From Actinomycetota bacterium (GTDB taxonomy: Bacteria; Actinomycetota; Actinomycetes; Actinomycetales; Microbacteriaceae): a stretch of DNA of 64,000 nt. The position numbers were made by a program, and so were the translations under genes. Location of the stretch: NCBI GenBank assembly GCA_018268455.1, contig JAFDWM010000002.1:1-64000 (forward strand), written 5' to 3'. The notes under the pieces are model-generated. The model made no database searches. It saw nothing but the letters and a program-made list of their open reading frames with translations, and was not told the origin of the DNA. Of this stretch, positions 15,391-21,991 are shown piece after piece (position 1 is the stretch's first letter; every line of letters begins with the position of its first letter).

Positions 15391-16407
15391 ATGCTGGATC
15401 TCGTAGCCCAGTCCGTGGTGCACATGGACTCGTCCTGGATCAATTTCGATATCAATGCCCTGTTCCAGAATTTCTGGAGCGCCACCTTCGACGGCCTCAC
15501 CTTCGGGGCCATCTACGGCCTCATCGCCGTCGGCTACACGCTCGTCTACGGCGTGCTGAGCCTGATCAACTTCGCCCATTCCGAGGTGTTCATCGTCGGC
15601 GCCTACGGTGTGGTGATCACCCTGACCATGCTGGGCTTCGGTCCCAGCGCGCCGACGATCGGTCCGATGGCGATCATCATGGATCTGCTGCTCGCGCTCG
15701 TGGTCGGCATGGTCTTCTCGGCGGCGACGGCGTTCATCGTCGAACGCGTCGCATACAGACCGCTGCGCAAGCGGAACGCGCCCCGACTGGTGTTCCTGAT
15801 CACCGCGATCGGCGTCTCGTTCGCGATCCAGTACATCATCTTCCTGCCGTTCGTCGGCGGGGCGAACGCGCAGCCGGCGGTGACCATGTTCATCCCGACG
15901 CCGATCTTCGACGTCTTCGGAACGCTGGTCACGAACCAGCAGATCATCATCGTGGTGGCCGCGCTGGTGCTCATGATCGGCACCGACATGTTCATCCGGC
16001 GCAGCCGCACCGGTCGCGGGATCCGCGCGGTCGCGCAGGATCCGGATACCGCCACCCTGATGGGCGTCTCGAAGGAGCGCACCATCGTGATCACGTTCAT
16101 CATCGGAGGTCTGCTGGCCGGTGCGGCCGCGCTGTTCTATGTGATGCTCGTGCCCTCCGGCGTCATCTACAACGGCGGCTTCATCCTCGGCGTGAAGGCG
16201 TTCGCGGCAGCCGTGCTCGGTGGTATCGGCAACGTCCGCGGCGCGCTGCTCGGCGGCATCCTGCTGGGCATCGTCGGCAACTACGGACAGATCCTGCTGG
16301 GCGATGCACAGTGGGCCGACGTGGTCGCGTTCGTGATCCTCGTCCTCGTGCTGCTGGTGCGTCCGACCGGCATCCTCGGCACCACCCTCGGAAGGAGCAA
16401 GGCATGA
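15391..16407 (+). CDS. livH: Branched-chain amino-acid ABC transporter permease, LivH type
   Basis: A 338-residue inner-membrane permease with about eight hydrophobic helices. It has the LivH landmarks GLTFGAIYGLIAVGYTLVYGVL near residues 32-53, the ERVAYRPLRKRNAP loop, and the cytoplasmic coupling loop TGRGIRAVAQDPDTATLMGV, which docks on the ATPase. The C-terminal KAFAAAVLGGIGNVRGALLGG block is also typical. It is about 30 residues longer at the N-terminus than classical LivH, with the extension leading into the first helix. The ATG at 15391 is the first available start. Its stop overlaps the next gene by four bases, so LivH and LivM are translationally coupled. Confidence 0.93.
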   Translation: MLDLVAQSVVHMDSSWINFDINALFQNFWSATFDGLTFGAIYGLIAVGYTLVYGVLSLINFAHSEVFIVGAYGVVITLTMLGFGPSAPTIGPMAIIMDLLLALVVGMVFSAATAFIVERVAYRPLRKRNAPRLVFLITAIGVSFAIQYIIFLPFVGGANAQPAVTMFIPTPIFDVFGTLVTNQQIIIVVAALVLMIGTDMFIRRSRTGRGIRAVAQDPDTATLMGVSKERTIVITFIIGGLLAGAAALFYVMLVPSGVIYNGGFILGVKAFAAAVLGGIGNVRGALLGGILLGIVGNYGQILLGDAQWADVVAFVILVLVLLVRPTGILGTTLGRSKA

Positions 16408-17603
16408 GCACCTCATCCGATGGCCCGCGTCCGCTGCACACGGCGGAGTCGGCGCGCGAAGTGATCGAGACCGAATCCATCGTCACGGTGCGCCGCGGAC
16501 CGTTCCGCGGTCTCCGCGAACGCTGGAACCAGCTGTCCCGTCCCGCACAGTGGGGCTGGATGCTCATCGTCGTCGCGATCGCCTACGCGCTGCCCTACCT
16601 GGGCTTCTTCCCACTGACGACCGCGCCGGGCAACGACTGGCCGCTGTCGCTGTTCGCGATGGCCGTCTACGCGCTCGTGGCCGTGGGCCTGAACGTCGTG
16701 GTCGGCTACGCCGGACTGCTCGACCTCGGATACGTCGCATTCTTCGCGGTCGGTTCCTACACCGCGGCGATCTTCACCAGCCCGGATTCGCCGTACCTGA
16801 AGATCCCCTACCTGTGGACGCTTCCGCTGGCAATGGTGATCGCGATGATCTTCGGCGTCATCCTCGGCGTGCCCACGCTGCGGCTCCGCGGCGACTACCT
16901 CGCGATCGTCACACTCGGCTTCGGTGAGATCGTGCGGATCCTGGCGACCATCATCCCCGCGATGAAGGGCCAGGTCGGCTTCCAGAACGTCGGGCGCCCG
17001 CCGGGCGAGGGGGCCAACGGGATCCCGATCTTCGCGAACTCGAACGGCACACCCTGGTACTGGCTCACGATCACGATCCTGATCATCGTGCTGCTTCTCG
17101 CGGGCAACCTGGAGCGCTCGCGGGTCGGGCGCGCATGGATCGCGATCCGCGAGGACGAGGACGCGGCCGAGACGATGGGCGTACCCACCTTCAAGTACAA
17201 GGTGTGGGCGTTCGCGATCGGTGCGAGCGTCGGCGGACTCTCGGGTGCGCTGTTCGCCGGTCAGGTCGGCTTCGTGAACAACCAGAAGTTCGACGTGCAG
17301 ACCTCGATCCTGTTCCTCGCCGCGGTCGTGCTCGGCGGCACCGGCAACAAGGTCGGGGCGATCCTGGGCGGCGCGATCGTGGCGTACATCCCGCTGCGGT
17401 TCACCGCGATCGCGGACTACAAGTACCTGATCTTCGGCATCGCCCTCGTCGTTCTGATGATCTACCGGTCGCAGGGTCTGATCCCGGCGAAGATGCGGCT
17501 CATGGCGTACGCCCGCAAGGCGGCGGAGTGGGTGGCACCGCCGAAGGTCCCGGTGTCACCACCGCCCACATCCGCATCGAGTGCCGAGGGGAGCGCATCG
17601 TGA
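16404..17603 (+). CDS. livM: Branched-chain amino-acid ABC transporter permease, LivM type
   Basis: The second transmembrane subunit of the importer, 399 residues, with a soluble N-terminal extension of about 45 residues before the first helix (WGWMLIVVAIAYALPYLGFF). The LivM signature is seen in ALVAVGLNVVVGYAGLLDLGYVAFFAVGSYTAA and the coupling loop RVGRAWIAIREDEDAAETMGV. The ATG at 16404 overlaps livH and is preceded by GGAAGGAG. The C-terminus extends beyond the usual length with a Pro/Ser-rich tail. It overlaps the ATPase gene by four bases (GTGA). Confidence 0.93.
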   Translation: MSTSSDGPRPLHTAESAREVIETESIVTVRRGPFRGLRERWNQLSRPAQWGWMLIVVAIAYALPYLGFFPLTTAPGNDWPLSLFAMAVYALVAVGLNVVVGYAGLLDLGYVAFFAVGSYTAAIFTSPDSPYLKIPYLWTLPLAMVIAMIFGVILGVPTLRLRGDYLAIVTLGFGEIVRILATIIPAMKGQVGFQNVGRPPGEGANGIPIFANSNGTPWYWLTITILIIVLLLAGNLERSRVGRAWIAIREDEDAAETMGVPTFKYKVWAFAIGASVGGLSGALFAGQVGFVNNQKFDVQTSILFLAAVVLGGTGNKVGAILGGAIVAYIPLRFTAIADYKYLIFGIALVVLMIYRSQGLIPAKMRLMAYARKAAEWVAPPKVPVSPPPTSASSAEGSAS

Positions 17604-18514
17604 GCGACGAGACCCAGAACCCGTCCGAGCCGGCGGACGTCGTCCTGCCGGACGGTGCTGAGCCGGACATCGAGCCGGGCACGGAGCCGCCCCTCGTCGA
17701 GGGTGCCGAGTCCGAGCGTGCGATCCACGTGGAGGTCGGCGAGAAGCTCGTCGAGGTGAAGAACCTCACCATCCGCTTCGGTGGCCTCACGGCCCTCGAT
17801 GATGTGACGTTCGACATCAAGCGCGGCGAGATCCTCGGCCTCATCGGGCCGAACGGCGCGGGCAAGACGACGTGCTTCAACGCGATGACGGGCGTGTACA
17901 AGCCGACCAGCGGCGACGTGCTGCTGGAGGGGCAGTCGGTCAAGGGGCGCAAGCAGCACCAGATCACTCGTCTCGGCTTCGCCCGCACGTTCCAGAACAT
18001 CCGCCTCTTCGGCGAGATGACGGCTCTGGAGAACGTCGTGGTCGGCCTCGACGCCCGGCACCGCACGTCGGTGCCCGGGGCGCTCCTGCGCCTGCCCCGG
18101 CACGTGCGCGAGGAGAGGTCGTCGGTCGACCGCGCCATGGCGCTGCTCGAGTTCGTCGGCATCTCCCAGCATGCGCAGAAGCGATCGCGGGACCTGTCCT
18201 ACGGCTCCCAGCGTCGCCTCGAGATCGCCCGAGCCCTCGCGACGGATCCGAAGCTGCTCTGCCTGGACGAGCCGGCCGCCGGCTTCAACCCCGCGGAGAA
18301 GGAGGATCTGATGGCCCTCATCCGGTCGATCCGCGACGAGGGGTACACCGTCCTGCTCATCGAGCACGACATGAAGCTCGTGATGGGCGTCACCGATCGC
18401 ATCGTGGTGCTGGAGTTCGGCAAGAAGATCGCCGACGCCGTGCCCTCGATCATCCGTGACGACCCGCGCGTGATCGCCGCCTACCTGGGAGTGCCCGAAG
18501 ATGACGTTGCTTGA
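17600..18514 (+). CDS. livG: Branched-chain amino-acid ABC transporter ATP-binding protein, LivG type
   Basis: A 304-residue ATPase. Walker A is GPNGAGKTT (Lys near residue 94), the Q-loop lies in RTFQNIRLFGEMTALENV, the signature is variant (LSYGSQRRLEIARA instead of LSGGQ), and Walker B is LLCLDEPAAGFNPAE, typical of LivG. About 55 residues of acidic, Pro-rich sequence precede the first beta strand; this extension is absent from E. coli LivG. The GTG start overlaps the livM stop by four bases. The gene ends 14 bases into livF, so both ATPases are produced in step. Confidence 0.93.
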   Translation: MSDETQNPSEPADVVLPDGAEPDIEPGTEPPLVEGAESERAIHVEVGEKLVEVKNLTIRFGGLTALDDVTFDIKRGEILGLIGPNGAGKTTCFNAMTGVYKPTSGDVLLEGQSVKGRKQHQITRLGFARTFQNIRLFGEMTALENVVVGLDARHRTSVPGALLRLPRHVREERSSVDRAMALLEFVGISQHAQKRSRDLSYGSQRRLEIARALATDPKLLCLDEPAAGFNPAEKEDLMALIRSIRDEGYTVLLIEHDMKLVMGVTDRIVVLEFGKKIADAVPSIIRDDPRVIAAYLGVPEDDVA

Positions 18515-19214
18515 GCTGAAGGACGTCTCCGTCCACTACGGGCGGATCAAGGCGATCCACGACATCTCCTTCAAGGTCGAGGAGGGCGAGATCGTCTCGC
18601 TGATCGGTGCGAACGGTGCCGGGAAGACGACGACGATGCGCACGATCTCGGGGCTGCTGCAGCCGTCCGGGGGATCGATCCTGTTCGACGGACAGGACAT
18701 CACCAAGATGAAGGCGCACCTGCGTGTCGTGAACGGGATCTCCCAGTCGCCGGAGGGCCGCGGGATCTTCCCGGGCATGACGGTGATGGAGAACCTCGAC
18801 ATGGGAACGTTCGGCTTGAAGAACAAGTCGGGCGTCGCCGAGTCCTACGAGCGCGTGTTCTCGCTGTTCCCGCGTCTGGACGAGCGCAAGAAGCAGCTCG
18901 GCGGCACGATGTCGGGCGGCGAGCAGCAGATGCTCGCCATCGGCAGGGCGCTCATGTCGCAGCCGCGCGTGCTGCTGCTGGACGAGCCTTCGATGGGTCT
19001 GGCGCCGCAGTTCATCCGGCAGATCTTCAAGATCATCACCGAGATCAACGCGCAGGGCACGACCGTGCTGCTCGTCGAGCAGAACGCCAATCAGGCGCTC
19101 GCCCGCGCGCACCGGGCGTTCGTGCTGGAGACCGGGGCGATCACCCGCACCGGCACCGGCAAGGAGCTGCTCGCGGATCCGGCCGTGAAGGAGGCCTACC
19201 TCGGCGTCGGCTGA
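18501..19214 (+). CDS. livF: Branched-chain amino-acid ABC transporter ATP-binding protein, LivF type
   Basis: A 237-residue ATPase, the partner of LivG in the importer heterodimer. Motifs are Walker A GANGAGKTT, ISQSPEGRGIFPGMTVMENL (the LivF-type Q-loop region), signature MSGGEQQMLAIGRA, Walker B VLLLDEPSMGLAPQ and a switch region LLVEQNA in which Gln-Asn replaces the His of other ABC ATPases, as is normal for LivF. The ATG at 18501 lies inside the end of livG. It is the last gene of the operon and is followed by a strong hairpin. Confidence 0.94.
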   Translation: MTLLELKDVSVHYGRIKAIHDISFKVEEGEIVSLIGANGAGKTTTMRTISGLLQPSGGSILFDGQDITKMKAHLRVVNGISQSPEGRGIFPGMTVMENLDMGTFGLKNKSGVAESYERVFSLFPRLDERKKQLGGTMSGGEQQMLAIGRALMSQPRVLLLDEPSMGLAPQFIRQIFKIITEINAQGTTVLLVEQNANQALARAHRAFVLETGAITRTGTGKELLADPAVKEAYLGVG

Positions 19215-19222
19215 CGTTGCCG

Positions 19223-19272
19223 CACACGAGAAGAACCGCGTCGTCCATCGGGCGGCGCGGTTCTTCGTGTGA
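19223..19272. terminator. Hairpin terminator between livF and the convergent small gene
   Basis: The arm CACACGAGAAGAACCGCG pairs with CGCGGTTCTTCGTGTG except for a two-base bulge, around a GC-rich loop. It lies nine bases after livF and six bases from the stop of the minus-strand small gene, so it may serve both. Confidence 0.75.
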
Positions 19273-19277
19273 GGGCG

Positions 19278-19403
19278 TCAGTCCTTGCGGTAGCCGGAGC
19301 GGCCGAGCGAGAACAGCGCGCCGAAGGTGAGCACGGTCGCGGCGACCGCCATGAGGCCGATCAGCCAGGCGATCCCCTCGGAGATGATTGCGGCATCGAA
19401 CAT
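19278..19403 (-). CDS. Small membrane protein of unknown function (41 aa)
   Basis: The reading frame gives one strongly hydrophobic helix (IAWLIGLMAVAATVLTFGALFSLG) followed by a basic end (RSGYRKD), so a single-pass membrane protein with a positive-inside C-terminus is likely. The ATG at 19403 is supported by a TAGGCT -10-like hexamer seven bases upstream and no Shine-Dalgarno sequence. It is not long enough to assign to a family and I do not recognise it. It is divergent from the rplY leader and convergent with livF, across the shared hairpin. Confidence 0.55.
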   Translation of the reverse strand: MFDAAIISEGIAWLIGLMAVAATVLTFGALFSLGRSGYRKD

Positions 19404-19410
19404 GTTCCAC

Positions 19411-19416
19411 AGCCTA
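19411..19416 (-). promoter_or_regulatory. -10-like hexamer for the 41-aa membrane protein
   Basis: TAGGCT on the minus strand, seven bases before the ATG at 19403, consistent with a leaderless transcript. Confidence 0.4.
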
Positions 19417-19443
19417 TCGTCAGTGCGGTGCGTCGAACTCGGG

Positions 19444-19449
19444 TAACAT
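19444..19449 (+). promoter_or_regulatory. Possible -10 box of rplY/ctc
   Basis: TAACAT lies about 160 bases upstream of the rplY ATG and would give an unusually long leader (about 19456-19610). I find no recognisable riboswitch in that leader. Confidence 0.3.
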
Positions 19450-19610
19450 AGGGGAGTCCTCGGCGAGGGATCGTGCGCGTGCGTGCGGATCCGTGATCGA
19501 CGCGGCGAGCTCGGAGCGTTACCGCCGTGCTCCTCCTGCGTCATGTCGAGGCGACAATCCCAGACTTCCGCGCCCTCAGCGCGAGAACGACGTCAACAAG
19601 GAGAGCAGTC

Positions 19611-20207
19611 ATGTCGGAAGACACCAAGGTCACCGCCGAGCTTCGCACCAGCTTCGGCAAGGGCTTCGCCCGTCGCCTTCGCGCGGCCGGTCAGATTCCC
19701 GCCGTCATCTACGGCCACGGCACCGACCCGGTGCACGTCGCCCTGCCGGGCCACCAGGTCTCGCTGATCATCCGCCGTGCCAACGCGCTGCTCGAGCTCG
19801 ACATCGAGGGCAAGAGCCAGCTCGCGCTCGTCAAGGACGTGCAGAAGGACCCGGTGCACCAGATCATCGAGCACATCGACCTGCTGGTTGTGAAGAAGGG
19901 CGAGAAGGTCGCCGTCGAGCTCCCCGTCGTGCTGACCGGTGAGGCGTTCGCGGGCACGATCGTCAACCTCGACGCCACGCACCTGTCGGTCGAGGCGGAG
20001 GCCACCCACATTCCCGAGCACGTCGAGGTCTCCATCGAGGGCCTCGAGGACGGTGCGCGCATCACCGCCGGCGAGATCGTCCTGCCGAAGGGCGTGAGCC
20101 TGACCGCGGACGCCGAGCTGCTCGTCGTCGCGGTCTCCGCGGCCGTGGCCGAGCCGGAGGCCGAGGAGGCCGAGGCTCCCGCCGCCGAGGCTCCCGCCGC
20201 CGAGTGA
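19611..20207 (+). CDS. rplY: 50S ribosomal protein L25 / general stress protein Ctc
   Basis: A 198-residue long-form L25 (Ctc/TL5 type) that binds 5S rRNA in the large ribosomal subunit. The N-terminal L25 domain (about residues 1-92) starts EDTKVTAELRTSFGKGFARRLR and has IPAVIYGHGTDPVHVALPGH. The C-terminal beta domain runs from GEKVAVELPVVLTGEAFAG to about residue 180. The last 20 residues are an Ala/Glu/Pro-rich repeat tail (EAPAAEAPAAE). The ATG follows AAGGAGA by seven bases. A strong terminator follows. Its neighbour pth is the classical partner of ctc in Gram-positive bacteria. Confidence 0.95.
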   Translation: MSEDTKVTAELRTSFGKGFARRLRAAGQIPAVIYGHGTDPVHVALPGHQVSLIIRRANALLELDIEGKSQLALVKDVQKDPVHQIIEHIDLLVVKKGEKVAVELPVVLTGEAFAGTIVNLDATHLSVEAEATHIPEHVEVSIEGLEDGARITAGEIVLPKGVSLTADAELLVVAVSAAVAEPEAEEAEAPAAEAPAAE

Positions 20208-20244
20208 TCCTCGACGCTGCGGCATGCTGACGCAGCAACGTTCT

Positions 20245-20275
20245 GAAGGGGGCGCGACCGGTTCGCGCCCCCTTC
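20245..20275 (+). terminator. Terminator after rplY
   Basis: A perfect stem GAAGGGGGCGCG / CGCGCCCCCTTC with a seven-base loop, about 37 bases after the rplY stop codon, between rplY and pth. Confidence 0.8.
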
Positions 20276-20326
20276 GTCGTTCCCGGCGGCTGCACCGCCG
20301 TCACCTCTTCCGGAAGGATGCACCCC

Positions 20327-20908
20327 ATGGCGCAGACATGGCTCGTGGTCGGGCTCGGCAATCCCGGCGCGAAGTACGCGGCCACGCGGCACAACGTCGG
20401 TCAGATGGTCGTCGACGAACTGGCGTCGCGGCGGGGTGAGGCATTCCGGGAGCACAAGGCCGGCGCGCGCGTCGTCGAGACCTGGGTGCGGCCGGGAGGC
20501 GACAAGATCGTGCTCGCGAAGCCGAACACCTACATGAACGTGTCCGGCACTCCGGTCGCGGCGCTGGCGCGGTTCTACTCGGTGGATCCGGCGCACGTGG
20601 TGCTGGTGCACGACGAGCTCGACATCCCGTTCGACACCATCAAGCTCAAGGTCGGCGGCGGGCACGGCGGGCACAACGGCATCCGCGACGTGGCGCGCAC
20701 CCTCACCACGGCCGATTTCCCGCGCGTGCGGGTCGGGATCGGCCGCCCTCCGGGGCGTCAGGATCCGGCGGACTGGGTGCTCTCGCCGTTCGGATCCGCC
20801 GAACGGCAGAACCTGCCGATCCTCGTCTCCGATGCCGCCGATGCCGTCGAGCAGCTCATCGAGGAGGGTCTGCTCGCGGCCCAGCAGAAGCATCACGCGC
20901 CGCGCTGA
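20327..20908 (+). CDS. pth: Peptidyl-tRNA hydrolase
   Basis: Pth frees tRNAs by hydrolysing peptidyl-tRNAs that drop off the ribosome. The 193-residue protein has the full set of family motifs: VVGLGNPGAKYAATRHNVGQM with catalytic His near residue 22, KPNTYMNVSG with the substrate-binding Asn near residue 70, VHDELDIPFD with the catalytic Asp near residue 95, and GGGHGGHNGIR. The ATG at 20327 is chosen over the in-frame ATG at 20318 because GGAAGG ends nine bases before it and touches the upstream one. It lies downstream of rplY, separated by a terminator. Confidence 0.96.
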   Translation: MAQTWLVVGLGNPGAKYAATRHNVGQMVVDELASRRGEAFREHKAGARVVETWVRPGGDKIVLAKPNTYMNVSGTPVAALARFYSVDPAHVVLVHDELDIPFDTIKLKVGGGHGGHNGIRDVARTLTTADFPRVRVGIGRPPGRQDPADWVLSPFGSAERQNLPILVSDAADAVEQLIEEGLLAAQQKHHAPR

Positions 20909-20926
20909 TGCGGCGCCGGGCGTCGG

Positions 20927-21652
20927 TCACGTCATGACGCCGGCCGCGGCGACGCCCAGGCCGATGGCGCCGACCGCGTAGCCGACGATGAAGAAGACGA
21001 ATGGGCCGATCGCGGCGATGACGATGGCCGCGATCCCGGATCCGCGTCCGCGTCGCTTGGCGATCGCCACGATTCCCTGCACGATGGCCCAGATGCCCAG
21101 GACCGTGCCCGCCCATGCCGTGATCTCCCACCACAGCACGATGTCGCGCACCGGCGTCAGCACCGAGAGGTCATCTGCGCTGAGCCGTTCGACGAGGGCG
21201 GGCACATCGTAGGCGGCGCCGACGCCGTGGCCGATCTGCCAGGCGAAGAACGCGCCGACGATCGTCAAGCCGAACGAGGCGACGAGCGCGAGCCACAGCG
21301 CGACGCGTCCGAGTGCCGGGGACGCTGATGGCGCCGGCGCCGGAGCGAGCGGCGAGGTGTAGCCGCCGGCCGGCCCGGCGTAGGCCCCCGGCGGCGCCTG
21401 ATACACGGGAGCCGCCGGCCGGCCATGGGGGGCCTGGCCATAAGGCGGTTGACTGTACTGCGGCTGGGCGTACGGCGGTGCCCCGGCCGGGCGCTGCGAG
21501 AACGCGGAGTTCGTGGGGAATTGCGGCTGCAGGGGCGCACCGGTCTGCGGCGCACCGGGCGGCGGGACGGGCGCGGACCCGGGCTGCGGCACCGCGTGCC
21601 CGCCGGAGGCGCCGCGCGGCGGTACGGGCCAGGGCTGCTGCGGATCGGTCAC
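20927..21652 (-). CDS. Proline/glycine-rich membrane protein of unknown function (DUF4190-like)
   Basis: A 241-residue protein with a disordered N-terminal half (about residues 1-110) rich in Pro, Gln, Ala and Tyr (YAQPQYSQPPYGQAPHG), then a membrane half with helices at ALWLALVASFGLTIVGAFFAW, ITAWAGTVLGIWAIVQGIVAIA and IAAIVIAAIGPFVFFIVGYAVG. Such Pro-rich-plus-membrane proteins are common in actinobacteria and resemble DUF4190 members; the function is unknown. The GTG at 21652 lies six bases after a TAGGAT hexamer, suggesting a leaderless message. It converges on pth with an 18-base gap. Confidence 0.7.
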   Translation of the reverse strand: MTDPQQPWPVPPRGASGGHAVPQPGSAPVPPPGAPQTGAPLQPQFPTNSAFSQRPAGAPPYAQPQYSQPPYGQAPHGRPAAPVYQAPPGAYAGPAGGYTSPLAPAPAPSASPALGRVALWLALVASFGLTIVGAFFAWQIGHGVGAAYDVPALVERLSADDLSVLTPVRDIVLWWEITAWAGTVLGIWAIVQGIVAIAKRRGRGSGIAAIVIAAIGPFVFFIVGYAVGAIGLGVAAAGVMT

Positions 21653-21658
21653 GCGCTC

Positions 21659-21664
21659 ATCCTA
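21659..21664 (-). promoter_or_regulatory. -10-like hexamer of the proline-rich membrane protein gene
   Basis: TAGGAT on the minus strand, six bases before the GTG at 21652, with no Shine-Dalgarno sequence between. Confidence 0.5.
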
Positions 21665-21725
21665 GGCCGAGGGGCCGACGTCGCTCGCGGTTTCGTCATC
21701 AGGGCGCGCGTCGGGCGGGATCCGC

Positions 21726-21878
21726 GTGGCTGTCAAGCGCCACGGGGTCCCGGAACTGCGAGGCCCCACCTGGTGGGACCGCATCGGCACCTGGTTCAGG
21801 CCTCGCCCCCGCGGCGGACCCACACCCATCGCACGCAGGGCCGTCACCGACGCCCTCACCGCAGCACCACCCGGATAG
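21726..21878 (+). other. Possible small coding remnant in the 339-base gap before mfd
   Basis: The gap between the proline-rich gene and mfd (21653-21991) holds no clear gene. One frame, from a GTG at 21726 to a TAG at 21878, gives 50 residues with a protein-like segment (ELRGPTWWDRIGTWFRPRPRG) and no stop for some way upstream. No ribosome-binding site is evident. It may be a degraded gene end or a small unrecognised gene. I do not recognise a family. Confidence 0.25.
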
Positions 21879-21979
21879 CGACACGCACAAGCGGGCCCGC
21901 CGATCGCGATCGTGAGCGCGGCGTGGCACGGCGACGCGATCCTGGGTGGGACGGCGCGTCCGATGTCGGCCGCGCCGCG

Positions 21980-21985
21980 TAGACT
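21980..21985 (+). promoter_or_regulatory. -10 hexamer of leaderless mfd
   Basis: TAGACT lies six bases before the mfd GTG at 21992. No Shine-Dalgarno sequence is present, so translation probably starts at the 5' end of the mRNA. Confidence 0.55.
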
Positions 21986-21991
21986 TCTTCG

